Shown here: one piece after another, positions 1-6,505 of the stretch
Numbering within the stretch: position 1 is the first letter of the stretch
Layout: every line of letters begins with the position of its first letter
Source of the DNA: Melioribacteraceae bacterium
Lineage (GTDB): Bacteria; Bacteroidota; Ignavibacteria; Ignavibacteriales; Melioribacteraceae
NCBI GenBank assembly: GCA_026983755.1
Contig: JALSTL010000137.1
Location: forward strand, 1-9,762
Length of the DNA stretch: 9,762 bases
Reading direction: 5' to 3'
The notes under the pieces: generated by a model
Seen by the model: only the letters and a program-made list of their open reading frames with translations
Told to the model about the DNA's origin: nothing
Databases searched by the model: none
Made by a program: the position numbers and the translations under genes

Positions 1-1576
1 CATCAATAAATTCCAGACCGGCTCCTTGTTCGTTAGGTTCAATTTTTAAGAATACATGTCCGAACTGACCTCTACCGCCGGATTGTTTTTTATGTTTGTA
101 TTCCGCACTTTCACATCTTCCGCGTATGGTTTCTCTGTAAGGAACTTTCGGTTCAATTAAATCAACATCAACTTTGTATCTGTCTTTTAACATTTTAACT
201 GCCAAGTCGAGGTGCAATTCTCCTTGTCCGGCTATAATTGTTTGAGATAATTCGGGATCGAATTTCACCGATAGAGTAGGATCTTCTTCGTGCACAGTAT
301 GTAAACCGGTTGAAATTTTATCTTCGTCCCCTTTGGATTTAGGTTTTATAGCGGCTCTTATAACAGGTTTCGGGAAATCTATTTTAGGTAAAATAACATT
401 GAAGGATTTGGAACATAATGTATCGTTTGTATGAGTATCTTTTAGTTTAACCACAGCACCAATATCTCCGGCTTGCAGTTTTGCAACTTCGGTTCTGTTT
501 TGACCGTTTAGCACATAAATTTGTCCCATTCTTTCGGTTTTATTTCTTTCAGGATTAAATAAATCCATTCCAGTTGTAATTGTACCGGAATAGACTTTGA
601 AAACGGAAAGTTCACCTAGATGAGCTTCGGACATTGATTTGAACACCAGCAAAGCCGGTTCTCCAGCGGGATCACATTTAATTTCAACTTCTTCGTCAGA
701 ATCGGTTTTTTTTGCAATAGCCGGTTTTCTTTCGTTAGGAGCGGGAAAATATTCTACAACAAAATCGAGAAAATCAAAAAGTCCAGCACCTTTTTCTGCC
801 GAAACTGCAAATAGCGGAATAACCATTCTTTCGCGAATTGCATTTTTTAATCCTATTCCCAAATCGTCGTTATTTAGTGTACCTTCTTCAAAAAATTTAT
901 TCATCAAATCTTCGGTAGATTCGGCAATTTTTTCAATTAATTCTTCACGTAATTTTTCGGCTTTTTCTTTAAGTTCGGCAGGTATTTCTTCTTCGTTAAC
1001 TTTTTTCGATTTGGGATCTACAAAAGTATATTTTTTCATTTTAATAACATCAATTACAGAATTAAAGTTTGGACCTTCTTGACAAGGGAAACTTACAATT
1101 GCAATATCATTACTAAGCCTTTCTTTAGCCATTTTAACGGTTTTATCGAAATTGGAATGTTCGTTATCAATTTTGTTTACCATAATTGCCGCAGGCAATT
1201 CCAATTTTTGAACATATTCCCAACCGGCTTCGGTACCAACTTCAACGCCTTCTGCACTTTTAAGAACTGCAATTGCCGTATCGGAAACATGAAGACTTGC
1301 TTTTTTAGCACCAAGGAAATCGGAATATCCGGGTGTGTCGATTAAATTAATTTTTTTCTTTTTCCAGTTGAAATGTAATGGAGTTGCGGATATGGAAATT
1401 TGTCTTTTAATTTCATTTTTATTAAAATCTGATGTTGTATTACCTTCTGCAATTGTACCGATTCTATTTATTTCACCGGCAGAAAAGAGAAGGAATTCGG
1501 AAATAGTTGTTTTACCACTACCACCGTGACCAATTAATGCAATATTTCTAATTGCATCGGGAGAAAATTCACTCAA
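1..1576 (-). CDS. Elongation factor G-like translational GTPase, C-terminal part missing (runs off the window)
   Basis: The 525 visible codons cover the GTPase domain, domains II and III and the start of domain IV. Visible GTPase motifs are the P-loop GHGGSGKT (residues 16-23), DTPG (80-83) and NKID (134-137). Later come the domain III run EDPTLSVKFDPE, then GQGELHLDLAVK, the YRET that opens domain IV, and QSGGRGQFGHVF. The P-loop is not the AHIDAGKT of canonical EF-G. It matches the 'EF-G-like' (FusA2-type) branch, whose role in translocation is less certain. Where EF-G has RGITIT in switch I, this protein has RQISIS, so the Mg-contacting Thr is probably replaced by Ser. I start it at TTG (1576) because GGAGG lies just upstream, an in-frame stop lies at 1592-1594, and no ATG lies before the P-loop. 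It lies 39 bp after the DUF948 gene and is probably co-transcribed with it. The family is sure; whether it is the main EF-G is not, and I favour a paralogue. Confidence 0.93.
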   Translation of the reverse strand, partial: MSEFSPDAIRNIALIGHGGSGKTTISEFLLFSAGEINRIGTIAEGNTTSDFNKNEIKRQISISATPLHFNWKKKKINLIDTPGYSDFLGAKKASLHVSDTAIAVLKSAEGVEVGTEAGWEYVQKLELPAAIMVNKIDNEHSNFDKTVKMAKERLSNDIAIVSFPCQEGPNFNSVIDVIKMKKYTFVDPKSKKVNEEEIPAELKEKAEKLREELIEKIAESTEDLMNKFFEEGTLNNDDLGIGLKNAIRERMVIPLFAVSAEKGAGLFDFLDFVVEYFPAPNERKPAIAKKTDSDEEVEIKCDPAGEPALLVFKSMSEAHLGELSVFKVYSGTITTGMDLFNPERNKTERMGQIYVLNGQNRTEVAKLQAGDIGAVVKLKDTHTNDTLCSKSFNVILPKIDFPKPVIRAAIKPKSKGDEDKISTGLHTVHEEDPTLSVKFDPELSQTIIAGQGELHLDLAVKMLKDRYKVDVDLIEPKVPYRETIRGRCESAEYKHKKQSGGRGQFGHVFLKIEPNEQGAGLEFID

Positions 1577-1580
1577 GATA

Positions 1581-1585
1581 CCTCC
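1581..1585 (-). promoter_or_regulatory. Shine-Dalgarno site supporting the TTG start of the EF-G-like gene
   Basis: On the minus strand this reads GGAGG, followed by TATC and then the TTG at 1576-1574. The 4-nt spacer is short. No ATG or GTG occurs between the upstream in-frame stop (1592-1594) and the P-loop, so this site largely fixes the start. Confidence 0.7.
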
Positions 1586-1615
1586 GCTAATTTAATTTGC
1601 AAGTTATATCACTAA

Positions 1616-1996
1616 TTATTTAAGTTTACTCCAAAAAGTTGCAACCCCTTTACTAATTGCAGTTAAATTATTAACCAAATCTGTAACCGGATTGCGACTA
1701 TAATTATTTGTACCGCTATTTTTAAATGAAAACATTGCTACTGTTTTTTTTACATTTTGAATTGATTCACTAATATCCAACACTCGTTTTTCCGTTTCGT
1801 CACTTATCTTAACTGCTTTTTCGGTTACAATAGAAATGTTTTCCAAAATGGGAGCCAATTTTTCATTAAGCAAGCTCAGGTCTTTCTGAACATAATCTAG
1901 CGTAATATTTATTTTTTTTAGGGATATTATCAAGTAAATAAATAATACTATCGCAACAATTATAAGTACAAGTAAAAATATATCTATGATAGTCAT
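1616..1996 (-). CDS. DUF948 / YtxG-like membrane-anchored coiled-coil protein
   Basis: This 126-residue protein has one hydrophobic segment (residues 4-26) with almost no N-terminal tail. A polar helical stretch follows (about 27-90), with the spaced hydrophobics and Leu/Ile/Val heptads of a coiled coil. The tail ends in ATFWSKLK. This layout, one N-terminal membrane helix and then a soluble coiled coil, is typical of DUF948 proteins such as Bacillus YtxG. The assignment is supported by the YtxH-like gene directly upstream, as in the ytxGH pairing of Bacillus. The ATG lies only 3 bp after the ytxH-like stop, so the two are almost certainly translated from one mRNA. Its Shine-Dalgarno is weak (AGAAAG-like, inside the upstream gene's end), suggesting translational coupling. 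The biochemical function is unknown; family members are described as general-stress associated. Confidence 0.75.
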   Translation of the reverse strand: MTIIDIFLLVLIIVAIVLFIYLIISLKKINITLDYVQKDLSLLNEKLAPILENISIVTEKAVKISDETEKRVLDISESIQNVKKTVAMFSFKNSGTNNYSRNPVTDLVNNLTAISKGVATFWSKLK

Positions 1997-1999
1997 AGT

Positions 2000-2416
2000 T
2001 TACGCTTTTCTTTCTGTTTTATATGTATCAACACCTGCTTTAATTGCCGATTTAAGTTTATCACTTTCCTTTGAAATTTTTCCTTTGCTATTTTCTGCAA
2101 TTTCTTTGGTTTTCTTTTTTGCGTCTTCCAAAATTTTTTCAGCTTCGGCAAGTAAACTGTCAACTTTTTCTTTTGCTTCGGAAATCAATTTTTCCGATTT
2201 CCTTTTTCCGTCGTTTATTAAGTCATTAGCTTTACCTCGTGCTTGTTCAATATAGTCCTCGGTATTACCTAAAAGATCATCAGACTTGTCTCTTAAGTCT
2301 CTGCGTAACTCACTGCCTGATTTCGGAGCGTAAAGCAAACCAACCATCGAACCGATTAAAGCACCGGTAAACAATCCAACTATAAGTCCTCTGTTCATTC
2401 CACTATCGTCAGACAT
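2000..2416 (-). CDS. YtxH-like protein: glycine-zipper membrane helix plus 11-residue repeat helix
   Basis: This 138-residue protein has a short polar N-terminus and then a membrane helix (about 10-28). Gly recurs every fourth residue (10, 14, 18, 22, 26), forming a glycine zipper, and GLLYAPKSG (26-34) follows, the hallmark of YtxH proteins. From residue 51 to the end, the chain divides into exactly eight 11-residue units, for example KANDLINDGKR, KSEKLISEAKE and KVDSLLAEAEK. They are rich in Lys, Glu, Asp, Ala and Ser with hydrophobics at units' positions 2 and 5, resembling the amphipathic helices of group 3 LEA-like proteins. The ATG at 2416 follows a good CGGAGGA Shine-Dalgarno and a well-matched promoter. 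It is the first gene of an apparent unit with the DUF948 and EF-G-like genes. The family call is firm. A desiccation- or stress-protective or membrane-lining role is only inference from the repeat type. Confidence 0.85.
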   Translation of the reverse strand: MSDDSGMNRGLIVGLFTGALIGSMVGLLYAPKSGSELRRDLRDKSDDLLGNTEDYIEQARGKANDLINDGKRKSEKLISEAKEKVDSLLAEAEKILEDAKKKTKEIAENSKGKISKESDKLKSAIKAGVDTYKTERKA

Positions 2417-2450
2417 TTTTTCCTCCGTTTTATTTTATGTTTAATTATGT

Positions 2451-2479
2451 ATTATACTAAGCTGTTTCAAGAAAATCAA
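2451..2479 (-). promoter_or_regulatory. Candidate sigma70-like promoter for the YtxH-DUF948-EF-G-like unit
   Basis: On the minus strand there is a -35-like TTGATT (2479-2474), a 17-bp spacer and a perfect TATAAT (2456-2451). Transcription would start near 2444, giving a leader of about 28 nt that contains the CGGAGGA ribosome site. The -35 element lies in the 3' arm of the hairpin that follows the upstream gene. The -10 match and spacing are good. The -35 matches the E. coli consensus at four of six bases, and it is not established that this organism uses E. coli-type elements. Confidence 0.45.
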
Positions 2480-2508
2480 GCGTCAAATTTTCCTTCTTGA
2501 TTTTTCTT
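2469..2508 (-). terminator. Possible weak terminator hairpin after the flippase-like gene
   Basis: It starts right after the stop of the membrane protein gene. On the minus strand the arms are AAAATCAAG-type (2504-2496) and CTTGATTTT (2480-2472), giving 9 paired bases. Allowing one bulged base adds 3 more pairs (2508-2506 with 2471-2469). The loop is 15 nt and the 3' arm itself runs into TTTTCTT. The stem is AT-rich with only two G-C pairs at its core, so termination may be partial. It could instead be chance symmetry in AT-rich DNA. Confidence 0.35.
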
Positions 2509-3486
2509 TTATTCCATTGAGTTTCTCAATTTATTAAACAAATGAGTAAATCCTTTGTTTCTTTTTTTTTGATATATCAATAATATTATGAAACCAAGAA
2601 AAACCGAATACCACAGTGTAAATATCCTAATAATAATTGTGGCAGTTATTGCTTCGGATTTTACCAAACCTTTATTAATCAATAATATTGTTAATGCACC
2701 TTCGGTAAACCCCAAACCACCGGGAAACATACTGAAAGAACCGGCTATTATGGCTATTGCATAAACAGAGCCAGACCAAATAAAAGAAATATTGTTTGTA
2801 AAATTACTTAGAATTATATAAAAACCAAAGAATTCCAAAATCCACATCGGAAAACTTAATAAAACCATGTTTAACAAAGGTATTGTTTTTAATAAATTGT
2901 ATGAACCGTTGTATAAATTTTTTATTGTCGGAACATAATTTTTCACGAGTTTGATTTTACCGATAAATTCCAACAGTAAAATTCCGAATGAATGATTTGC
3001 AATTATTGCTATTAAAACTATTAAGATTACGGATAATACAATTAAACTTAAACTATCAAAATTATAAATATACGAACCGATTAGAGCTAAAATTATAAGA
3101 GAGAGAATATCGGTAATTCTTTCGGCAAAAATTATGGGGGCGGTTTTACTTATTTTTTCGTTTGTTAGTTCTTTTATTAAATAGGATTTTAATAATTCTC
3201 CCCATTTGCCGGGTGTTGCACTCATAAATAGGCCGGAAAAAAAAATAAACAAAGAATCTTTTAGGGAAATATTTATTTTCATTAACCTTATATAATAATG
3301 CCATTTTAAAAATCTAATGCAAAAATTAAATAACATGATAGTAAGCAATGCAGCAATCATATTAAATGGTAAATTTTTCAGCGAGGAAAATAGAGAAGAA
3401 ATTTCGGGGAAAAATGAAAGTATGAAAAATATTATTATTGTAAGTACAATTGAAAAAAAAATATTTATTTTTAAATTTGTTCTCAA
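2509..3486 (-). CDS. Flippase-like multi-pass membrane protein (LPG_synthase_TM / UPF0104 family)
   Basis: This 325-residue protein is nearly all hydrophobic helices, and its length is normal for stand-alone members. It carries two family signatures: SATPGKWGELLKSYL (89-103), following a helix with the charged R58 and K61, and FPGGLGFTEG (254-263) in the C-terminal half. The C-terminal tail is basic (KKRNKGFTHLFNKLRN). The domain is shared with MprF, where the membrane part flips aminoacyl-phospholipids, and with archaeal AglD-type proteins. Stand-alone bacterial copies lack the synthase half, so 'lysylphosphatidylglycerol synthase' would be wrong; substrate unknown. The start is TTG at 3486: an in-frame stop lies at 3499-3501 and no ATG occurs before residue 43, although no Shine-Dalgarno is visible. 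It starts 7 bp after the maf stop, so translational coupling is likely. Two 9-base homopolymer runs lie inside the gene (2562-2570 and 3237-3245). Confidence 0.88.
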   Translation of the reverse strand: MRTNLKINIFFSIVLTIIIFFILSFFPEISSLFSSLKNLPFNMIAALLTIMLFNFCIRFLKWHYYIRLMKINISLKDSLFIFFSGLFMSATPGKWGELLKSYLIKELTNEKISKTAPIIFAERITDILSLIILALIGSYIYNFDSLSLIVLSVILIVLIAIIANHSFGILLLEFIGKIKLVKNYVPTIKNLYNGSYNLLKTIPLLNMVLLSFPMWILEFFGFYIILSNFTNNISFIWSGSVYAIAIIAGSFSMFPGGLGFTEGALTILLINKGLVKSEAITATIIIRIFTLWYSVFLGFIILLIYQKKRNKGFTHLFNKLRNSME

Positions 3487-3493
3487 TGCAGGG

Positions 3494-4072
3494 TCAAATT
3501 ATTTTTTTTATTTCTTCGTAAATTTTTGAAGCGGGAAATCCCAAAACATTATAATAACATCCGTTTATTTTTTTTACAAAAACCGCTCCGAAATCATCTT
3601 GAATTCCATAAGCTCCCGCTTTATCCATTGGACTGCCTGTTTTAATGTAATCTTTTATTTCTTTTATTTCCAATTTGCGAAAAGTTACTTCGGTTTTGGA
3701 ATAGCCGGTAATTTGCTTGTTTAATTTTTTATTTAAAAGTGAAAAACCGGTATAAACAATATGAGTTTTATTGCTAAGTTTTAATAAAATTTTTTCAGCA
3801 TCTTCTTTGTTTTTGGGTTTCCCTAAAATTTCTTTATCAATAACAACAATAGTATCGGCGGCAATAATAATTCCGTTCTTAATTTTATTAGACGCAGCCA
3901 GTGCCTTTTGGTAAGCCAACCTTTTTACATTTTGCAAAGGAGTTTCGTTTAACTTAAAAGATTCATTTATGTGAACCGGCAACGATTTAAATTTTATTCC
4001 TAATATTTTTAACATTTTTTTTCTTCTTGGTGATTTCGAAGCTAAAAATACAGGATACTTTGTATTTATCAT
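3494..4072 (-). CDS. maf: Maf family nucleoside triphosphate pyrophosphatase (YhdE-like, dTTP/UTP type)
   Basis: This complete 192-residue protein, of normal family length, hydrolyses non-canonical or excess nucleoside triphosphates to the monophosphate and pyrophosphate in the cytoplasm. The N-terminal phosphate-binding motif is LASKSPRRKKML, with S12, S14, P15, R16 and R17. The catalytic-base motif AADTIVVID places the key Asp at 73. LGKP (83-86), HIVYTG (104-109) and SPMDKAGAYGIQ (147-158) follow. The Gln in GIQ (158) and the overall pattern fit the YhdE subfamily that acts on dTTP, UTP and modified pyrimidines, rather than the YceF type; that substrate choice is inference. The start ATG at 4072 places LASKSPRR at the usual distance from the N-terminus, though no clear Shine-Dalgarno is seen. 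It lies 39 bp after the FN3-like gene and 7 bp before the flippase-like gene, in the same direction. Confidence 0.95.
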   Translation of the reverse strand: MINTKYPVFLASKSPRRKKMLKILGIKFKSLPVHINESFKLNETPLQNVKRLAYQKALAASNKIKNGIIIAADTIVVIDKEILGKPKNKEDAEKILLKLSNKTHIVYTGFSLLNKKLNKQITGYSKTEVTFRKLEIKEIKDYIKTGSPMDKAGAYGIQDDFGAVFVKKINGCYYNVLGFPASKIYEEIKKII

Positions 4073-4111
4073 TTGATTAAAAACGGTAGTTTTGATGTGA
4101 TAATTTTGGAA

Positions 4112-4513
4112 TTACCTAAATAATGCTTTAATACTTCCCCACGTTCTTTTAACGCCGGAAACTCCATCGTGACTAACAAATGTGTACATCGGTTCGGATT
4201 TGGAACCGTCGGTATCTACAATTACAAGTCCGTATGCATAAAATGAAGCGGCCGTTTTATAAGCACTTTTATCGTAAAATACATAACTTGAATTGCTTCC
4301 TTTTGCGGGTACTGTTGCTATGGCAATGAGATTATCTTTATCCGGTCCTCTTAGAATTTCATATTCCTTTACATTTTGTTCATTTGTAGATTGCCAACTC
4401 AATGTAATATTTTCGCCGTTACTATTTGCAACAAAAAACTGGATAAATGCGCTACCTAAATTAATAGATATGAAAGCAAATAACCAAATTAGAATTGTGT
4501 GTTTCAATTTCAT
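4112..4513 (-). CDS. Small exported protein with a single fibronectin type III-like domain
   Basis: This 133-residue protein starts with a signal peptide (KLKH basic end, hydrophobic core 7-19, likely cleavage after GSA at 22). Residues about 30-115 look like one FN3-type beta-sandwich. NITLSWQS resembles strand B with its Trp, and VKEYEILRG resembles strand C with its Tyr. FYAYGLVIVDTDGSKSEP resembles the F-G strands. This sort of domain is usual within larger T9SS or cell-surface proteins; here it stands alone without a sorting domain or lipobox. After cleavage it would probably stay in the periplasm. I prefer ATG at 4513 over an in-frame TTG at 4522 because it gives a typical signal peptide; neither has a clear Shine-Dalgarno. 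It is the first gene of a likely unit with maf and the flippase-like gene. It may be an adhesive or assembly domain, but no function can be assigned. Confidence 0.7.
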   Translation of the reverse strand: MKLKHTILIWLFAFISINLGSAFIQFFVANSNGENITLSWQSTNEQNVKEYEILRGPDKDNLIAIATVPAKGSNSSYVFYDKSAYKTAASFYAYGLVIVDTDGSKSEPMYTFVSHDGVSGVKRTWGSIKALFR

Positions 4514-4634
4514 AGCAATCAAAAATAATGTAATTTTTTTATCTAAGCAAGGGAAAAAATACTATTTTTTATTCAACCCGAATTATATATATAATAGAAA
4601 AACAGAATAGCTCTAAACTATTGTAAAAGCAATT

Positions 4635-4733
4635 ATTCTAATGCAAAGAATTATGAACGATTAAATTAAAAAGTCTCTTTAATTTATTGAATGAATATTA
4701 GAGTTTTATAAACAATTTATAAATTCTAATGCA
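4635..4733. repeat. Direct repeat of ATTCTAATGCA (two copies, 88 bp apart)
   Basis: Identical 11-base copies lie at 4635-4645 and 4723-4733. The first copy also begins a small inverted repeat (ATTCT 4635-4639, AGAAT 4647-4651). The second overlaps the 3' arm of the 4697-4730 hairpin. They could be operator half-sites or coincidence in low-complexity DNA. Confidence 0.35.
4697..4730. other. Imperfect hairpin in the divergent spacer
   Basis: The outer arms ATTAGA (4697-4702) and TCTAAT (4725-4730) flank an inner stem of 8 pairs (4705-4712 with 4716-4723) around a CAA triloop. A small internal loop separates the two stems. It sits between divergent genes, so it is not a terminator for either neighbour. 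In such AT-rich DNA chance formation is possible. Confidence 0.35.
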
Positions 4734-4795
4734 TAATATGGGTTCAAAATTTTTTCCGGTTAATTTTTTTTTGATAATCTGCTTCAGTAAATTTG

Positions 4796-4817
4796 TTGCA
4801 CTTTGATGCAAGTGTAA
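4796..4817. other. Inverted repeat / hairpin upstream of the cargo genes
   Basis: TTGCACTT (4796-4803) and AAGTGTAA (4810-4817) form 8 pairs including one G-U, around the 6-base loop TGATGC. It lies about 160 bp before the cargo start codon. It could be a palindromic regulator site or part of an RNA structure. Confidence 0.3.
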
Positions 4818-4978
4818 ACTAAAAAACTTGATGCTTTATTTAATGATAAATATTTTGCAAAAAGTAAAATAAAATACAACAAAAAGTTAAACTATGTGAT
4901 TGCTTAATTGCTTGACATTCTTAAAAATTATTAACAATTTTATTTAATATATTTCAGTCATTTCTTTGGGGAGTTTTT

Positions 4979-6454
4979 ATGTATAAAATATCTACTCTTT
5001 TTCTCTTTCTAGTTTTTACCATAATAGCAAATATTACTTACGCACAAACATTTGACGGAGAATGGACTGCCGATTACGTTACCCCCGACGATGCATTCTC
5101 GTCTAATAGTATCGGACAAAGAGTAATATCGGTTGGAGCATTCGAAGAAAATTCGTTTGTAGCATTGGTTAGAAGAAGTGATCATAAAGATTACTATCTT
5201 GTAGGATACAAAAATGCCAATCACGATAGCGGAAGATTAGGAAATTATCCTTACAATCCCGATAGTCTTCAAACAAAATGGATAAATTTATTCGATCAGT
5301 CTTTTTTAAATGAAGCAAAAGATATTGCTACAGCAGGTTCATATTTTTATGTTCCGAATAACGATGCTCAACATAACATCCTAATGTTTGAACTTAAAGA
5401 CGATAGTATTTATACATTCCCGAAACGTTTGAAAACAAATTCTACCGAAGATCTTTGGGCAATTGATGTTGATGGCGCCGAAAATGTTTTTGTTACAGCC
5501 GGCGGAGATTCATCTACAGCAGGGAAAGTTCTTGTTTACAATTCCGCAAATTGGAAATCGGATGGAAAAACCGGCTCGCTGTTACAAGAAATCACTATTC
5601 CCGATCCGGGTCAATTGAGAGGTATTACCGTTAATAACAACGGAACGGTTCTTTATGTATCCAATTGGTTAAAAAATAAAGTTTATTGTTATACCGGTTC
5701 ACCATCAAGCGGCTACACACTATACAACGGTTTTAATTTTGAAGCTGATTCAACTTTTGAATATACATTAGGTGTTGATACAAAAACCGGTAGAGTTGGT
5801 CCTTGGGGCTTACAATATATTGATACAAAAAACATATTGCTAATTACACACGATACAAATTTCGGACACGAAGGAAGGTATCATTACGGGAGAGTTTATT
5901 TTGCAAATCCCAATACAGGAGAAATTCTGGATACATTAGATGTTGCCCAATGGAATTTTCAACAAGCCGGTCAATACGATAATCCCGATAGCAACGGAAC
6001 AGCTTCCGGTTATACCTCCGTTTTTAATGTAGATTACGACAACAATTATAATCTTTATACAACATCTTATTACGGTTGGGCGGTTGATAAATGGAAGTAT
6101 TCTTCGGAATTACCTATTATTGATCTAACAATTACAGATGTAAAAAATACACAACAAAATATTCCAACGGGATTTACACTACAACAAAATTATCCTAATC
6201 CGTTTAACCCGACAACCACAATACAATATACAATACCGAATGTAAAAAGGAAGTTACATACAACTTCTCAACTTGTACAATTAAAAGTTTACGATGTACT
6301 TGGTAAAGAAGTTGCAACTATTGTAAATAAAGAACAACAACCGGGATTTTACAAAGTAAAATTTGATGCTTCCAAACTATCTTCCGGAATCTATTTTTAT
6401 ACTTTATATTTAGGAGAGAAAAGAATAACTAAAAAATTAACTTTAATAAAATAA
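4979..6454 (+). CDS. Exported beta-propeller-like protein with T9SS type A C-terminal sorting domain
   Basis: This complete 491-residue protein has a signal peptide (1-22, ending in ITYA, with Q23 predicted at the mature N-terminus). The middle (about 25-380) is rich in short beta strands and NHL/YVTN-like segments such as LRGITVNNNGTVLYVSNW (213-230), WAIDVDGAENVFVTAGG and IYTFPKRL. I read this as one beta-propeller without visible catalytic residues. The C-terminal domain (about 395-491) begins QQNYPNPFNPTTTIQY (402-417). It continues LKVYDVLGKEVATIV and SSGIYFYTL, and ends in a basic KRITKKLTLIK. That is a type A sorting domain, removed on transport through the outer membrane by T9SS. GGGGAG (4968-4973) precedes the ATG by 5 nt. 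The next gene, 51 bp downstream, carries the same kind of sorting domain, so the two are likely a cargo pair. Surface location is a firm inference; the ligand is unknown. Confidence 0.88.
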   Translation: MYKISTLFLFLVFTIIANITYAQTFDGEWTADYVTPDDAFSSNSIGQRVISVGAFEENSFVALVRRSDHKDYYLVGYKNANHDSGRLGNYPYNPDSLQTKWINLFDQSFLNEAKDIATAGSYFYVPNNDAQHNILMFELKDDSIYTFPKRLKTNSTEDLWAIDVDGAENVFVTAGGDSSTAGKVLVYNSANWKSDGKTGSLLQEITIPDPGQLRGITVNNNGTVLYVSNWLKNKVYCYTGSPSSGYTLYNGFNFEADSTFEYTLGVDTKTGRVGPWGLQYIDTKNILLITHDTNFGHEGRYHYGRVYFANPNTGEILDTLDVAQWNFQQAGQYDNPDSNGTASGYTSVFNVDYDNNYNLYTTSYYGWAVDKWKYSSELPIIDLTITDVKNTQQNIPTGFTLQQNYPNPFNPTTTIQYTIPNVKRKLHTTSQLVQLKVYDVLGKEVATIVNKEQQPGFYKVKFDASKLSSGIYFYTLYLGEKRITKKLTLIK

Positions 6455-6505
6455 GGTTTAATAGTTAATAAATAAATTACTTAACACAACTAACAAGGAG
6501 GAAAC

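Larger units (their letters stand above)
4514..4978. other. AT-rich divergent intergenic region with short repeats and hairpins, no gene seen
   Basis: This spacer separates the minus-strand FN3-like gene from the plus-strand cargo genes, so both upstream regions should lie here. I find no convincing ORF or tRNA. It contains two copies of the 11-mer ATTCTAATGCA (4635-4645, 4723-4733) and two imperfect hairpins (4697-4730, 4796-4817). A perfect TTGACA lies at 4912-4917, 62 bp before the cargo ATG, but no good TATAAT-like box follows at 16-18 bp. I cannot place a promoter with confidence. The Bacteroidota-type -7 pattern TAnnTTTG occurs on the minus strand just ahead of the FN3-like ATG, with no matching -33 element. 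Confidence 0.6.

Noticed and set aside
639..1529. Plus-strand open frames at 639-1082, 1079-1345 and 1335-1529
   Set aside because: They lie opposite the EF-G-like coding frame, give low-complexity Ser/Phe-rich products, and lack ribosome sites; antisense shadows.
1986..2255. Plus-strand open frame opposite the YtxH-like gene
   Set aside because: Its Ser/Phe/Leu-rich product mirrors the Lys/Glu-rich codons of the real gene on the other strand.
2509..3486. Calling this gene lysylphosphatidylglycerol synthase (MprF)
   Set aside because: Only the membrane flippase-like half is present; the C-terminal aminoacyl-transferase domain is absent, so synthase activity is not supported.
4514..4530. Bacteroidota-type -7 box (TAnnTTTG) ahead of the FN3-like ATG
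   Set aside because: It is so close to the ATG that the transcript would be nearly leaderless, and no TTTG -33 partner lies at the right distance; likely chance in T-rich DNA.
4912..4950. TTGACA at 4912-4917 as the -35 of the cargo operon promoter
   Set aside because: No acceptable -10 follows at 16-18 bp; TATTTA and TAATAT come 23-27 bp later. Kept only as a note on the spacer.
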